From positions 1 through 64,000 of the forward strand of contig CAVSZA010000053.1 in NCBI GenBank assembly GCA_963732095.1: a DNA stretch of 64,000 bases. The letters run 5' to 3'. The stretch's first letter is position 1. The number at the start of each line of letters is the position of its first letter. The translations under genes and the position numbers were made by a program. The notes beneath the pieces are model-generated. The model saw nothing but the letters and a program-made list of their open reading frames with translations. It did not search any database and was not told the origin of the DNA. The DNA is from AP-15 sp963732095 (GTDB lineage: Bacteria > Pseudomonadota > Alphaproteobacteria > ATCC43930 > CGMCC-115725). Below are positions 18,979-29,397 of this stretch, one piece after another.

Positions 18979-19542
18979 CGGGCTGCGGCCATATCAGATC
19001 GAGTGTATCGAGGGACTGCGCCGCTCCTATGCCGCTTGGCAACGAGCGCCAGTGCTGCTACTGCCAACTGGGGCTGGAAAGAAGGTTGTCTTCGCCGAAG
19101 TGATACGCCGCGCGTGCCTGAAAGGGCCCGCATCATCGTGCTCGTACATCGTCGCAAACTGATCCGCCAGGCGGCTGCGAAACTTGCATGGGCCAGGGTC
19201 GGTTACGGCATTGTCGCCGTCGAGTTTCCGGCGAGACCAGAAGAGCTGGTTCGACCTCGTCGCGCGTCGACCGTCCCGAGATTGCCGGTGATGCAATCCA
19301 ACAGTATCGACTTCATGCCGATCATCACCCGGCGATTGCCTACTGCTGCAACCTCCATCACGTGCGAGCGGATCGCTGAGACGTTTGGGCGGGCTGGCTA
19401 TCGCGCTGCCTGCGTTCATGGCCGCCTTAGCGCGCCGGATCGTGACCGGTTCATTGCCGGACTCGGCAATCGCGAGGTCGAGGTACTGACGAGCTGCGAT
19501 CTCGTTTCGGAAGGGCTCGACGTGCCAAGCGTCAGCGCCGTC
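18979..19542 (+). pseudogene. Superfamily 2 (DEAD/DEAH-like) helicase remnant
   Basis: Frame 2 gives 'GLRPYQIECIEGLRRSY' and a Walker A-like 'LLLPTGAGKKVVFAEV' (Thr replaced by Lys). A shift near 19125 leads into 'RIIVLVHRRKLIRQAAAKLA'. Motif V-VI region appears as 'GYRAACVHGRLSAPDRD' and 'VLTSCDLVSEGLDVPSVSAV'. The DEAH box segment is deleted. The end joins pepN in frame at 19542/19543. Confidence 0.7.
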
Positions 19543-21116
19543 CAATTCCCCGAGGATGACGGCCCACTCGCCCATCCGGTACGGCCGGACAGCTATATCA
19601 GCATCGACAATTTCTACACGCCGACCGTCTACAACAAGGGCGCCGAACTGGTGCGCATGATCCATACGCTGATCGGCAAAGAGGGGTTTCGCCGCGGCAT
19701 GGATCTCTACATTCGCCGCCACGACAATCATGCAGCGACGCTCCGAGGACTTTGTCGCGGCGATGCAGGATGCTGGGGGCGTCCAACTCGGCCAGTTCAA
19801 GCGCTGGTACGAACAAGCGGGCACCCCGGAAATCACGATCGAGGACCGCTGGGATGCAGCTACGCGCAGCTACGAGCTGACCGCGCAGCAGAAAGTGCCG
19901 CCGACGCCGGGGCAACCGGATAAATCGCCGATGCTGATCCCGTTGGCCATGGGATTGATCGGACAGGAGGGCAACGAACTGCCGACCCGGCTGGAGGACG
20001 AAGCGGCAGGCCGGATCGGGACGCGCGTCCTTCCGCTGCCGATTTGCGGCATAGTTTTCGCTTTGTCGATGTGCCCGCACCGCCGGTGAGGTCACTGCTG
20101 CGCGGCTTTTCGGCGCCGGTCAAACTGAAGGATGTCCCGCTCGACCGGCTAAAATTTCTTGCCGTGCACGACACCGAGCCCTTCGCCCGCTGGGAAGCCG
20201 GCCATCAGGTCGCGACCAAAAATTCTGCTCGATCGGATTGCCGGTCATCAACGCGGCGAGGCCCCCGCACCGCTCGACCCGGATCTTATCGCGGCGATGC
20301 GGCACATCCTCGCCGATGCCGACAGCGATCCGGCCTTCGCCGCCGAGGCCCTACTTTGCCGAGCGAGGCTTTTCTCACCGACCAGCTTGCAGTCGTTGAC
20401 GTCGATGCCATTCACGCGGCCCGCGAAGGCGCCCGCGGGGCGCTCTGTGAAGCCTTGGCGGCGGAATTTGCTGCGGCTTACCGAGATCTCGCCGATGCGG
20501 GCCCTACAGCATCGACGCCGCCGCGATCGGCCGGCGAGCGTTGCGCAACGCCTGCCTCGCCTATCTCGCCGCCTCCGATCCCGAAAAGGGTGCGCAGCTC
20601 GCCCTGGCGCAGTTCGAGGCCAGGCGAAATATGACGGATGTGCTCGCGGCGTTGACGGCGCTCGTCGACCTCGATCGGCCCGAGCGTGCGGCGGCAATCG
20701 CCCGCTTCTACGAGCTGTGGTCGCATGACGATCTGGTGACGGATAAGTGGTTCGCCTTGCAGGCGCGCTCGTCATTGCCGCAAACCCCGGGCCGTGTGCA
20801 GGAGCTGACGCGCCATCCGGCCTTCGAACGCAAGAACCCGAACCGGGTACGCGCCCTGGTCGGCACCTTCGCGCAAGCCAACCAGCTGCGTTTCCACGAT
20901 GCGAGCAGCGCCGGGTATCGCTTGCTCGCCGACGAGGTCATCGCCCTCGATCCGCTCAATCCGACGACGGCCGCGCGTCTCGTCCAGCCCCTCGGCTCGT
21001 GGCGCCGCCACGACCCGGCGCGCCAAGCCCTGATGCGCTGCGAACTCGAGCGCGTGCTCGCCACCCCGGACCTGAGCAAGAATACTTACGAGATGGTGTC
21101 GAAAGGCCTCGGTTAG
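19543..21116 (+). pseudogene. pepN: Aminopeptidase N (M1 family), C-terminal half, multiply frameshifted
   Basis: Starts abruptly at 'QFPEDDGPLAHPVRPDSY', then 'FYTPTVYNKGAELVRMIHTL', which aligns with the middle of PepN just after the zinc-site region. Frames change near 19745, 20060, 20215, 20350 and 20515; the last frame carries 'LRNACLAYLAASDPEKG', 'NMTDVLAALTAL' and 'NPNRVRALVGTFAQANQ' to a TAG at 21116. The HExxH metalloprotease site is absent. With this many lesions it is a true pseudogene or a heavily damaged segment. Confidence 0.85.
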
Positions 21117-21245
21117 ATCTTGTGATCGCCGCAGCGGCCTCTCCGCCACGGCTGTCTAGCGGTGTGCTTCTACGAGAAAGAAACCACAACAAACCGGCTC
21201 CAACCCATAAGAAGACGACCGTACCTTTTTCCGGCATCGAAAACC

Positions 21246-22968
21246 TCAAAGGGTCTGAGGAGCCGTGTAGGTCACGCTCAGTTTGTAACTGGGCGCCTTG
21301 TTTTCCGCCGGCGTGTTCGCTGCCTGGATAAAAAAACTATGAAAACCTTTTGTGCGGACATCGAATTGCACAGCTGTACCTTGAGCTGTTCCACGAGTAA
21401 ACTCTTGCTCGCCGGCCTTGCCGCCGTCGGGGCCCTCCACTGTAAGCTGGATCGCCGTAGCTGGCGTCCAATGCGATGTGTCGAAAAACAAGCGACCATG
21501 TAGCCTCGTGTTCGCATGCGCAAAGACCCTGCACACCAATACACGCTCGTTTTCGATAGCGGGCTTCAGATCCAGATCATTCGCTCCCTCATAATCTTGA
21601 GTAGTGGCGATCACGTTCGCCTGGAATGGCCCGATCTGCGCGGGCCGGGCATAACACACATAACCCGTACCACCATCATTCCTGGGAATGGTGATGCTGA
21701 CGGCAGAGTCGCCGTCGGTCGTGACCACTCCCGCATGATCTGCAAAATCGCGAAGTTGCGTGTGCGGCGGAAATCCAGTCTGCACTTTAATTGTCCGCGC
21801 AACGTTGGCGTCCTTGTTTAGGCCGACCAGCAGATGGCCGCCGCCCATCCGCTCGAAGGCAAACACCCCGTGATCCTTCCATCGCTGAAGCGTCCCGCCC
21901 GCAGCGAGGTTTTCATGAACCCAGATCAGACGGTCGATGCTATCTTTCAACCCGAAGCAAATTTTTATCTCTGCTATAATCCCGGTAGAACACGCAAGGA
22001 TACCCCTCCGACGTCAGAATGTATGCGTAACCAAGCAACTTGTTTCTGACGACCGGTCCACCGGATCCGCCGCGGTCTGTGTCGTGATTTTCAACAAACG
22101 TCACCGCGCCGAGAGGATCGATTCGCGTCAGTCCCGCATGATCAAGAGAGGCCATGTCGAAGCCGTCCGGGTTATTGCACATGTCCTTGAGCACAAAATG
22201 CAGCGGGTAATCGAAGGAACTTGCGCGGTGCTGCATCGTGTTCGCCCAGTTTTCGATCAGTGTCACATTGCCATCGTCAAACTCGCCAACTGCGAACATG
22301 TTTGCCATGGCACCATGGCTTAGCAGCCGAAGCATGAATATCGTAGATACACCTTTAGTGTTATCAAGTCGGAAGCCCTGAACGTCGAGCGCACGCGTGA
22401 GCCAGTCAGCTGCACTCACCAGCCCGTCGGCACAGTGATTCTTCGGCACGCCATTGATGGGAGCAAGATCGCGCCCAAATTGGAAAATGTCCGAGAACAC
22501 CCCGGGATCCCCCGGCACATGTGGATGGAAATCGCCGGGCCCCTTCGCGAAGCGACCCTTCCCCGGATGTCCGAACGCGTCGATGTATTCAAAGTTGAAA
22601 TGCCCATCATCGCCATCGCGCTGATTTTCAACTAGATCAGCGTATACATCCATTCCGTTAGCCCGCATGATAGCGACGCAGCGCTCCAGCTGCTCGCGGG
22701 TCCCGTAGCGTGTAGGAATGGTGCCTTTCTGGTGCTTATCGCCGAGGTCGTAATCATCGAATACGTCATAACCGCTCGAGAAGGATCCGGACGCGCCCTT
22801 CAGCGGCGGCGGCAGCCAAATTGCCGAGAATCCAACGCGGCGTAAGTCGTTCGCTTGTGCTGCCAGATGATCCCACCAGAATGGGATTGTCCGATCGCCA
22901 TCTAGAGGAGACGGTACCCCAGCAATTCGGCCTGGCCCGAAGAAGAAGCCCTGTAGAAGCACCCCCAC
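21246..22968 (-). CDS. Alpha-amylase family glycoside hydrolase (GH13), interrupted by one frameshift
   Basis: From a GTG with 'cggaggcgcaa' upstream, the (beta/alpha)8 barrel is complete: 'GFSAIWLPPPLKGA' , region II 'GFRLDNTKG' (nucleophile Asp), region III 'FAVGEFDDGN' (acid Glu), region IV 'VTFVENHDTDR'. The frame breaks at a five-T run (plus strand 21962-21966); deleting one base restores 'RDKICFGLKDSIDRLIWVHE' and the C-terminal beta domain. Total ~573 residues. No signal peptide is seen, so it is probably cytoplasmic and acts on alpha-glucans or maltodextrins. It stands alone, has lower GC than flanking housekeeping genes and lies among mobile debris, so transfer is likely. Confidence 0.82.
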
Positions 22969-23394
22969 TTGCGCCTCCGATAGTTCCCTAGTTTAGAGTA
23001 TGTGTCAGTATCTCTCCATTGGGCTCAGCGTGTTTCGAAGACGGAGAGAACCCAAACACGCACTCAAATTGCCCCCGGTTAGCCAACTTCGATCACGTTG
23101 CTAAAGGTGATCCTTACGCCATGCCCGATGGGCGGTAACGTCGTTACTCCTGGTGATGACCGCCGCCACCACCGCCGCCGCCGTCAGTACTGCCGCCGGG
23201 ATCAGGAGGTGTGTGATCTACCTCACATTTCCGATAATTTTGCGAATTGCTCTATCCCATTCCTCAGTTGCGCACACACCCAGAATGGATCTGCGATAGC
23301 GATCAAATTTCGATTTGAGCGACGACGGCCCAGACAAAGCGCGCACTGTGTCCGCCCTGGCAGAGTCTGGCGCTGTCAGCAAACGGTTTCCTGA
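22969..23394. other. Intergenic stretch, no supported gene
   Basis: No convincing gene. A CCG-rich tract (about 23162-23205) is G-rich on the minus strand ('ggcggcggcggtggtggcgg') and could form unusual structure. The last ~30 bases before the IS1595 transposase may belong to the element end, but terminal repeats could not be matched. Confidence 0.5.
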
Positions 23395-24342
23395 TTACGC
23401 ATGATCCTCAGCTAATTTGAGGAGGCGGTATGGCATCGGCGGGGTTCGGACTGCGACATAGCCGAGGCGTGGCATGATGGCGGCGAGATCGTATCGGCGG
23501 TTGAAGCGGTACTCGAATTCGGCGAGGTAGCGGGGCACACGCTTGTCGCGGATGGTGCGGCAAGTGCCAGTTATGGCGCTCTTGATGTTGCCGAGGGTGG
23601 TGTTGACCCACTTGAAGGCAGGGTTCAGGGCGGCCTTGCGACCGGGTCCAGTGATCATCGGCTGGTGGACGCAGCCGGCGTTGCCGACCCCAGTGAAGCA
23701 GTGCAGGCCGTCACTGACAACGGTGCTGGCAGGATGGAAATTGCGCTGCGCCAAGGTCGCGATTTCGGCCCGGCGGAAACCCTTCACGCGGCGCAACTTC
23801 AAGCGGATTGGGCTTGCCCTGTGGTGTGGTTTCGACCGCCGCCACGATCGGCGTCTTGCCAGGCGAACCGCGGCCCCGCTTGCCGCCGTTGCGCTCCCCG
23901 CCGAGATAGGCGTCGTGGATCTCGATCCGTCCCGTCAGGCGCTTTGTGGCGTCCCGCTCCATCATTGCCTGCATGAGCTTGTGCTTGATCTTCCAGGCGG
24001 TGGTCTGGGTGACGCCAAGCCGGCGACCCAACTCAATGCTGGAGATGCCGCCCTTGCTCTGAGTGAGGTGGTACATGGCGCGAAACCGAGTGCACAGCGG
24101 TACCTTGGTCGCCGCGAAAATCGTTCCGGCGATCACCGATGTCTGCCGTCGACAGGCGGTACACTGGTAAAGCGCCCGGGCTTGACGACCCTGTGATGCT
24201 GCCCTGCGCAAACCGGGCAGACAAAGCCGGATGGCCAGCGCCAGCGCATCACCGCCTCCCGGCACTGATCCTCCGTTCCGTAAAGAACCGCAAACTAGGC
24301 CTCGCTGAGCCTCTTTTGAAATTGCAACTTGTTGCGCGCCAT
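23395..24342 (-). mobile_element. IS1595-family transposase, degenerate
   Basis: Starts at ATG 24342 ('MARNKLQFQKRLSEA'), stops at a TAG, then continues 'CREAVMRWRWPSGFVCPVC' (zinc-binding N terminus), shifts frame into 'YQCTACRRQTSVIAGTIFAA', 'QSKGGISSIELGRRLGVTQT' and 'EIHDAYLGGERNGGKRGRGS' (ISXO2-like transposase with catalytic Asp), and shifts again into 'VVSDGLHCFTGVGNAGCVH' and 'WVNTTLGNIKSAITGTCRTI'. One stop and two frameshifts make it non-functional. Terminal inverted repeats were not identified. Confidence 0.85.
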
Positions 24343-24552
24343 CGCTTAAACCCGCAGAAACAGCCGTTGTTCCTGTTTTGTAGGCTTCCCGGAATAGGAG
24401 AATAACCCGACGGGCCGCCCCAGAGGCTATCCCCAGCTCTCTGTCGACGAGCCCCGGTTACTGGTCGCCCGAGACCGATGCACCGCGCTGGCCGCGTTGC
24501 TCATGGCCGCGATAAGATCCGCGTATGCGGGCAAAAGAAGAGGATCTTAAAG

Positions 24553-25422
24553 ATGGCCGGAGAATCCGTCGAAGCGAACGCGGCGCAGCGCCGTTATTGG
24601 AATACGGTCGCCGGGCCGCGCTGGGTTGCCAACCCGGGGTTCAGGGAGCGGCGCAACCAGGAAAGCCTCGCGTTATTGCTGGCGCGTCTCGACCTTGCCG
24701 GCGGCGAGAGCGTACTGGAAATCGGCTGCGGGACCGGGGCGCTGACTTTACCCCTTGCCGCGGCAGTCGGCGAGCGGGGTCGCGTGGTCGCAGTCGACAT
24801 TTCCGAGCCGATGCTCGGGGCAGCACGGCAGAAGGTCGGCGAGCGGGGGCTGCACAATGTCACTTTGCTGTCTGGCGACGCGCAGTTGTTCGCATTCGAG
24901 CCCGCCGCCTTCGATCTCGCGACCTCGCGCATGGGAGTGATGTTCTTTGCCGATCCGGCGGCGGCCTTCCGCAACATAATGGGCGCGCTGAAGCCGGGCG
25001 GACGCCTCGTCTTCGCCTGTTGGGCGCCGCTCGCCGAGAACCGGCACTGGCTGATCTCCTACGATATTGCGCTCCGCCATCTGGGACCGCCGGCGCCGCC
25101 GCCGGCTTACAAGCCCGGCCCCCTCGCCTTCGGCGACCCCGACTATACCCGCCGGGTTCTCGCCACGGCTGGGTTCGCCGAGATCGCCGTCGAACGGGCC
25201 TATCCGAGGATCATCTGCGGCAGCCCCGTGGAAGAATCGCAACAAGCGCGGATGATGGGACCGACGGCAAGGTTGGTCGAGGAGAAGAAACCCGACGAAG
25301 CGACCCGCCAGACGATCGCCCGCGAGATCGAGGCGGCGTTTGCCGCTGCAGCCAGCTCTGGCCCGATCCGGCTGCCGGCGACGATCTTTCTGGTCGCCGC
25401 GCGCCGCCCGCACGTCAAATGA
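24553..25422 (+). CDS. Class I SAM-dependent methyltransferase (UbiE/MenG-like)
   Basis: A 289-residue protein with motif I 'VLEIGCGTGALTLPLAAAVG', motif II region 'FDLATSRMGVMFF' and 'ALKPGGRLVFACWAPL'. The wording ('QRRYWNTVAGPRWV') places it with small-molecule methyltransferases of the Methyltransf_11/25 type. The start is the ATG at 24553, after 'gaagaggatcttaaag'. Its last eight bases overlap the end of the convergent CaiB gene. Substrate unknown. Confidence 0.85.
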   Translation: MAGESVEANAAQRRYWNTVAGPRWVANPGFRERRNQESLALLLARLDLAGGESVLEIGCGTGALTLPLAAAVGERGRVVAVDISEPMLGAARQKVGERGLHNVTLLSGDAQLFAFEPAAFDLATSRMGVMFFADPAAAFRNIMGALKPGGRLVFACWAPLAENRHWLISYDIALRHLGPPAPPPAYKPGPLAFGDPDYTRRVLATAGFAEIAVERAYPRIICGSPVEESQQARMMGPTARLVEEKKPDEATRQTIAREIEAAFAAAASSGPIRLPATIFLVAARRPHVK

Positions 25423-26632
25423 TCTTCCTTTCCCCCAAATTCTCGATCTGTGCCGGGGTATAGCCGAGCCCGGCAAGGATTTCGTCGTTGTGGGCGCCGA
25501 GTTCGGGGGCGATGCCGATTTGGGCCGAGGTTTCGGAGAAGTGCCACGGCGAGCCGTGGACTTTCAGCCGCTTGGCGTGTTTCGGGTAGTCGATCTCGGT
25601 CACGTAGCCGTTGGCCAGAACGTCGGGATCGTTGGAGGCTTCGAGCAAGGTGTTGATCGGCGCTGCGACGATATCGGCGCCGCGCAGCCGCGCGACCCAA
25701 TCGTCACGCGGCCCTGTCGCAAACAACTCGTCCAGCATGCGCAGCAAGATGGCGCGCTTTTCTTCGGACGAGACGATGATGCCGAGATCGCCAAAGCCGG
25801 CCTCTTCGAGCGTCTCGTAAAAGCCGAGCGCGATCATCGCATCGCGCCATTTGCGTGCGCCGTTCAGCTGAAACACCAGCGGCTTGCCGTCACGGTCATT
25901 GAAGCTGGCGCTGAGGCCGGGGCGCTCCGGCGTGCCGGTGACGCGGGCCTGGCCGGTGACCGGATCGTGGTTGCGCCACATCGCCGTCGTCAAGGTCCAG
26001 CCCATCAGCCGGATCTGGCCGCCGAGCAACGAGCAGTCGACCTTCTGGCCGATGCCGGTGCTGCGCGCATAGGTCAGCGCGGCGAGCGCACCGCCAAAGG
26101 CGAGGATCGCGCAGGTTTCGTCGGCGACGGAGACGATGCCTGTCTTCAGAGGTTGGCCCGCGGTCGAATAGGCTTCCGCGATGCCGCCAAGAGCCTGTGC
26201 CATCGAATCGGTCCCCGGCAGATCGGCATGCGGCCCCTTGGGGCCGTAGCCCGAGATCGATATGTAGACGAGCTTCGGGTTTACTCGCCGCAATTCTTCG
26301 TAGCCGAAACCATTCTTCTCCGCCGCGCCCGGCCGGAAATTTTGCCCAAATATGTCTGCTTGCGCGACCAGCTTGCGGAGGATCTGGCGGCCCTCTGGGG
26401 TTTTTAGGTTGAGCGTCAGGCTCTTCACGCCGCGATTGTTGGTCTCGAAATAGGTGCTGGGCATATCGGGCAGGACGGTCGAGCCGCGCGAGTTGTCGCC
26501 GACCTCCGGCACCTCGATCTTGATCACTTCCGCGCCGAGATCGGCCATCAGCATGTACGGCACCGTGCCGGCTTGCGCAGTGGAGCAAGCGACGACCTTG
26601 ACGCCGTGCAGCGGGCCCTGGGGCTTTTTCAT
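25415..26632 (-). CDS. CaiB/BaiF family (class III) CoA-transferase
   Basis: A 405-residue class III CoA-transferase that moves CoA between carboxylic acids. The catalytic Asp lies in 'PGTDSMAQALGG' (about residue 144), and 'GADIVAAPINTLLEASNDP' is the conserved second-domain wording. It overlaps the upstream LLM oxidoreductase stop by four bases (ATGA), so the two form a translationally coupled pair, probably for degradation of an organic acid or sulfonate. Substrate unknown. Confidence 0.9.
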   Translation of the reverse strand: MKKPQGPLHGVKVVACSTAQAGTVPYMLMADLGAEVIKIEVPEVGDNSRGSTVLPDMPSTYFETNNRGVKSLTLNLKTPEGRQILRKLVAQADIFGQNFRPGAAEKNGFGYEELRRVNPKLVYISISGYGPKGPHADLPGTDSMAQALGGIAEAYSTAGQPLKTGIVSVADETCAILAFGGALAALTYARSTGIGQKVDCSLLGGQIRLMGWTLTTAMWRNHDPVTGQARVTGTPERPGLSASFNDRDGKPLVFQLNGARKWRDAMIALGFYETLEEAGFGDLGIIVSSEEKRAILLRMLDELFATGPRDDWVARLRGADIVAAPINTLLEASNDPDVLANGYVTEIDYPKHAKRLKVHGSPWHFSETSAQIGIAPELGAHNDEILAGLGYTPAQIENLGERKII

Positions 26633-27973
26633 GGTGCAGTCTCCTCAAAGGCGCTTTTCGGCCAGGCCAGGCCGTAATGCTCGCGCAGAGTTTTGCCAGC
26701 GTATTCGGAGCGGAACAGCCCTCGCCGCTGCAATATTGGGATCACCTCGGCGCTGAATACGTCGAGCTGCGCCGGCAGCAGCGGGGGCATGATATTGAAG
26801 CCGTCCGCCGCACCGTCGGTGAACCAGTCCTCGATCAAATCGGCGATCTGCTCGGGGGTGCCGGCGGTGGTGAAATGGCCGCGCGCGCCGGCGAGGTAAC
26901 CGAGCAATTGCCGCAATGTCGGCCGGTTCCGCCGCACCAGGTCGAGGATCACCTCGGTCCGGCTCCGCGCCGCCTCGACCGAGCCGGGGTCCGGGAAGTC
27001 TTCCGGCGCCAGCGGGCGGTCCAGTGGCAAGTGCGAGAAATCCTGCCCGCCGAACCGACCGGACAGCCGCTTGCGCCCGACCTCCGGATCACACAGATCG
27101 TCGACCTCGCGCGCTAGACGTTGTGCCTCGGCCTCGGTCGAGCCGATCATCGGGCTGAGACCGGGCAGGATCAGCACCTGGTCGGGCGACCGCCCCTCGG
27201 CCGCCGCCAGCGCCTTCAGATCGGCGTAGAATTCCTGCGCCGTCGCCTTCGCCACATGGGCGGTGAACACGGCATCGGCATGCCGCGCGGCAAAGCGACG
27301 GCCGGTGTCGGATGATCCCGCCTGCACCAGCACAGGCCGCCCCTGCGGGCAGCGCGGCATATTTAATGGTCCGGCCACCTGGTAGAAGTCGCCGCGGTGG
27401 TTGATGGGCCGGATGCGGTCCGGCCTCGCGTAATGCCCGCCGGCCCGGTCGTCGACAACCGCGTCGTCGGCCCAGCTGTCCCACAGCGCCTTGGCCACGG
27501 TCATGAACTCCTCGCCACGGGCATAGCGATCGGCATGGCTCACCTGGCCCGTACCGCCAAAATTGCGCGCCGCTGTCGCCAGCCACGAGGTGACGATATT
27601 CCACGCGACGCGTCCGTTGCTGATGTGATCGAGCGACGCGAACTGCCGTGCCAGATTGAACGGCTCGGTATAGGTGGTCGAAACCGTGGCGATCATCCCG
27701 ATCCGGCTCGTTGTCATCGCCAAGGCGGCAAGGGTGGTGACGGGTTCGAGCCAGATGCGCGGCGCCTGGGCTACGTCCTCTCCCAGCGCGAGCTGGTCGG
27801 CGATGAAGATCGAGTTCGAACTTCGCTGCCTCCGCCCGCTGCGCCAGATCCTGGTAGTAGCGGATGTCGGTCAGCGCCAGCGGCGGCGAGGCCGGATGCC
27901 GCCAGGAGGCCTCGTGGTGTCCACGGCTGTGAATGAAAAGGTTGAGGTGCAATTGTCGCTTCACGACGCCCAT
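26629..27973 (-). CDS. LLM-class flavin-dependent monooxygenase (NtaA/SnaA/DszA type), interrupted by one frameshift
   Basis: N terminus from ATG 27973: 'RQLHLNLFIHSRGHHEASWR' and 'PLALTDIRYYQDLAQRAEA'; after a shift at 27812-27817 the rest follows: 'LARQFASLDHISNGRVAWNI', 'SWLATAARNFGG', 'QGRPVLVQAGSSDTGR'. These are hallmarks of FMN-dependent nitrilotriacetate/pristinamycin/dibenzothiophene-sulfone monooxygenases (~450 residues). Removing one base from GAGTTC (plus strand) gives 'AKFDSIFIADQLALG', the family consensus. It is coupled to the CaiB CoA-transferase. It would need a separate flavin reductase, not seen here. Confidence 0.85.
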
Positions 27974-28271
27974 TCGGTTGTCCTTGGTTGTCGGGTGACC
28001 GCGATCGGGCAGCGGTTCGAGCCGGTGGCGCCCTTCACCGGCACCAGAGGGAAGATGAACACGAACTGGTATTTCCGATCAACGATCAGCTTGTGGAACG
28101 CCAGAACTGAGTGCCGGTCTGGCCGATTTCGGTGGCGAGATGCGCCAGCAGGTCGGTGTAGGGTTCTCGACGCGCATCTCCGGCGGATGGGTGGTTGAGG
28201 ATAGATTCATTCATAAGTGTGTTTTTTGAACTAAGTATGCCACGCCTTCGAGCGGCACTGGCGCGGAGTAA
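27974..28271. other. Intergenic stretch, no supported gene
   Basis: Upstream region of the LLM/CaiB pair. On the minus strand a 42-codon frame ('ESILNHPSAGDARREP', 'THE LLAHLATEIG'-like) is open but matches nothing I recognise. Codon use is not convincing. Probably promoter plus debris. Confidence 0.3.
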
Positions 28272-28430
28272 TTGCAACGGACCAAGGAGCTGATCATCCA
28301 CTCCGGCTTCAAGGTTTATCCGGCTGAGGTCTCGCTAGCATCCGACGGTCGTTCAGTGGGCAGTGTTCGGGCGCGCCATCACGAGCAATCAGGAAGTTGC
28401 CGCGTTCGTGGCAGGCATAGGCAACAGGGC
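28272..28430 (+). pseudogene. AMP-binding acyl-CoA ligase, C-terminal fragment
   Basis: 'QRTKELIIHSGFKVYPAEV' is the A8-A10 hinge region of acyl-CoA synthetases; after a frame change 'HPTVVQWAVFGRAITSNQEV' continues the C-terminal lid domain. The adenylation core and the catalytic Lys end are absent. About 50 codons survive. It is an isolated fragment inside the remnant-rich zone. Confidence 0.7.
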
Positions 28431-28656
28431 ACGACATCAGGACCCTCAGGTCGAACATAGGAACGCAGCCGAAGCAGTAATCGGCGCCGGGGTTTATTGG
28501 TGGCGCCATCGCCCAAGAAATTTGCGTCCGAAGCGTTCACTGTCTTTGCCGACTGCGGGCACGCTGGGGGATTGAATGCCGAATTACCGACCGTTCTCAA
28601 CCGCTGCCCGGGTGAAGCTGAGGGTCGGATTTGGGTCGATCCCGGCCGGTGTCTTG
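28431..28656. other. Intergenic stretch, no supported gene
   Basis: No recognisable gene. Open frames on both strands are short and unconvincing. Confidence 0.3.
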
Positions 28657-29385
28657 TCAGCCCGCCGGCCCCTGTTGCCCCGTTTCGGTCATTGGAACAC
28701 GCCAACTCAAGGGCTCGGGAAAGTGGCGAACCGCCGTTGCCGGGTTACCCGCCGCGATAATTTTCTCGTCAGTTCTGCACACCCGCAACATCTCCGCGAC
28801 CTGATCGAGGCTTCGGATGCGCGCGTACATTTTCATTGCCTTGTCGAGGCTGTAGGCGTGGGCGGCCGTGTCGCCGCTCCAGCAGCATTCGCGTACCACG
28901 ACAGACGCGAGGTCGCGGTTGAAGGCCTCGCGAACGCTCGTCTCGACGCCGCGATTCGTGGCGCCGCCGCCGATGATGATGGTGTCGCGCCGCAGCATGT
29001 GCAGCAGTCCGGCGACGCCCGTCCCGTAGAAGGCGCTCGGCCGGCGCTTGAGGAAGACGTAATCCTCGGGCCGCGGCGCGATCTCGTCGGGGAAGCCGGC
29101 CTCGGCCGTGCCCTCGACAGCGTTGGTGAGTGGCGGCACGCCAGTCTCCGCCGAAAGGTCGGTCGGCAGCATGACGACGTCGGCGCCGTCGGCGCGGCTG
29201 ACCGGGGTCGTGTAGATTACCGGCACACCCGCCGCCCGCGCCGCCGCGATCATCTGCACCCAGGCGTTGAGCACCGGGCGCATCGCAGCCCTGCGCTCGG
29301 GATCCGACGGAGCCAGCGCGCGCCGGCAAACGTCGTAAGCGATCAGTGCAGTCCGGCGCCGATCGATATGTTCGGGTTCAGGCAT
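28657..29385 (-). CDS. Isochorismatase-family protein lacking the catalytic cysteine
   Basis: A 242-residue cysteine-hydrolase fold. Asp18 ('ALIAYDVC') and Lys113 ('YVFLKRRPSAFYG') of the catalytic triad are present, but the nucleophile position in 'GGGATNRGVETSVREAF' is Gly146 where active members have Cys (T-N-x-C-V-E). It is thus either non-hydrolytic or uses another residue; 'RECCWSGD' downstream is not at the site. A strong ribosome-binding site ('aggaggagg') precedes the ATG. It follows a monooxygenase remnant by 12 bases, so the two were one operon. Confidence 0.8.
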   Translation of the reverse strand: MPEPEHIDRRRTALIAYDVCRRALAPSDPERRAAMRPVLNAWVQMIAAARAAGVPVIYTTPVSRADGADVVMLPTDLSAETGVPPLTNAVEGTAEAGFPDEIAPRPEDYVFLKRRPSAFYGTGVAGLLHMLRRDTIIIGGGATNRGVETSVREAFNRDLASVVVRECCWSGDTAAHAYSLDKAMKMYARIRSLDQVAEMLRVCRTDEKIIAAGNPATAVRHFPEPLSWRVPMTETGQQGPAG

Positions 29386-29397
29386 CGCAACCTCCTC

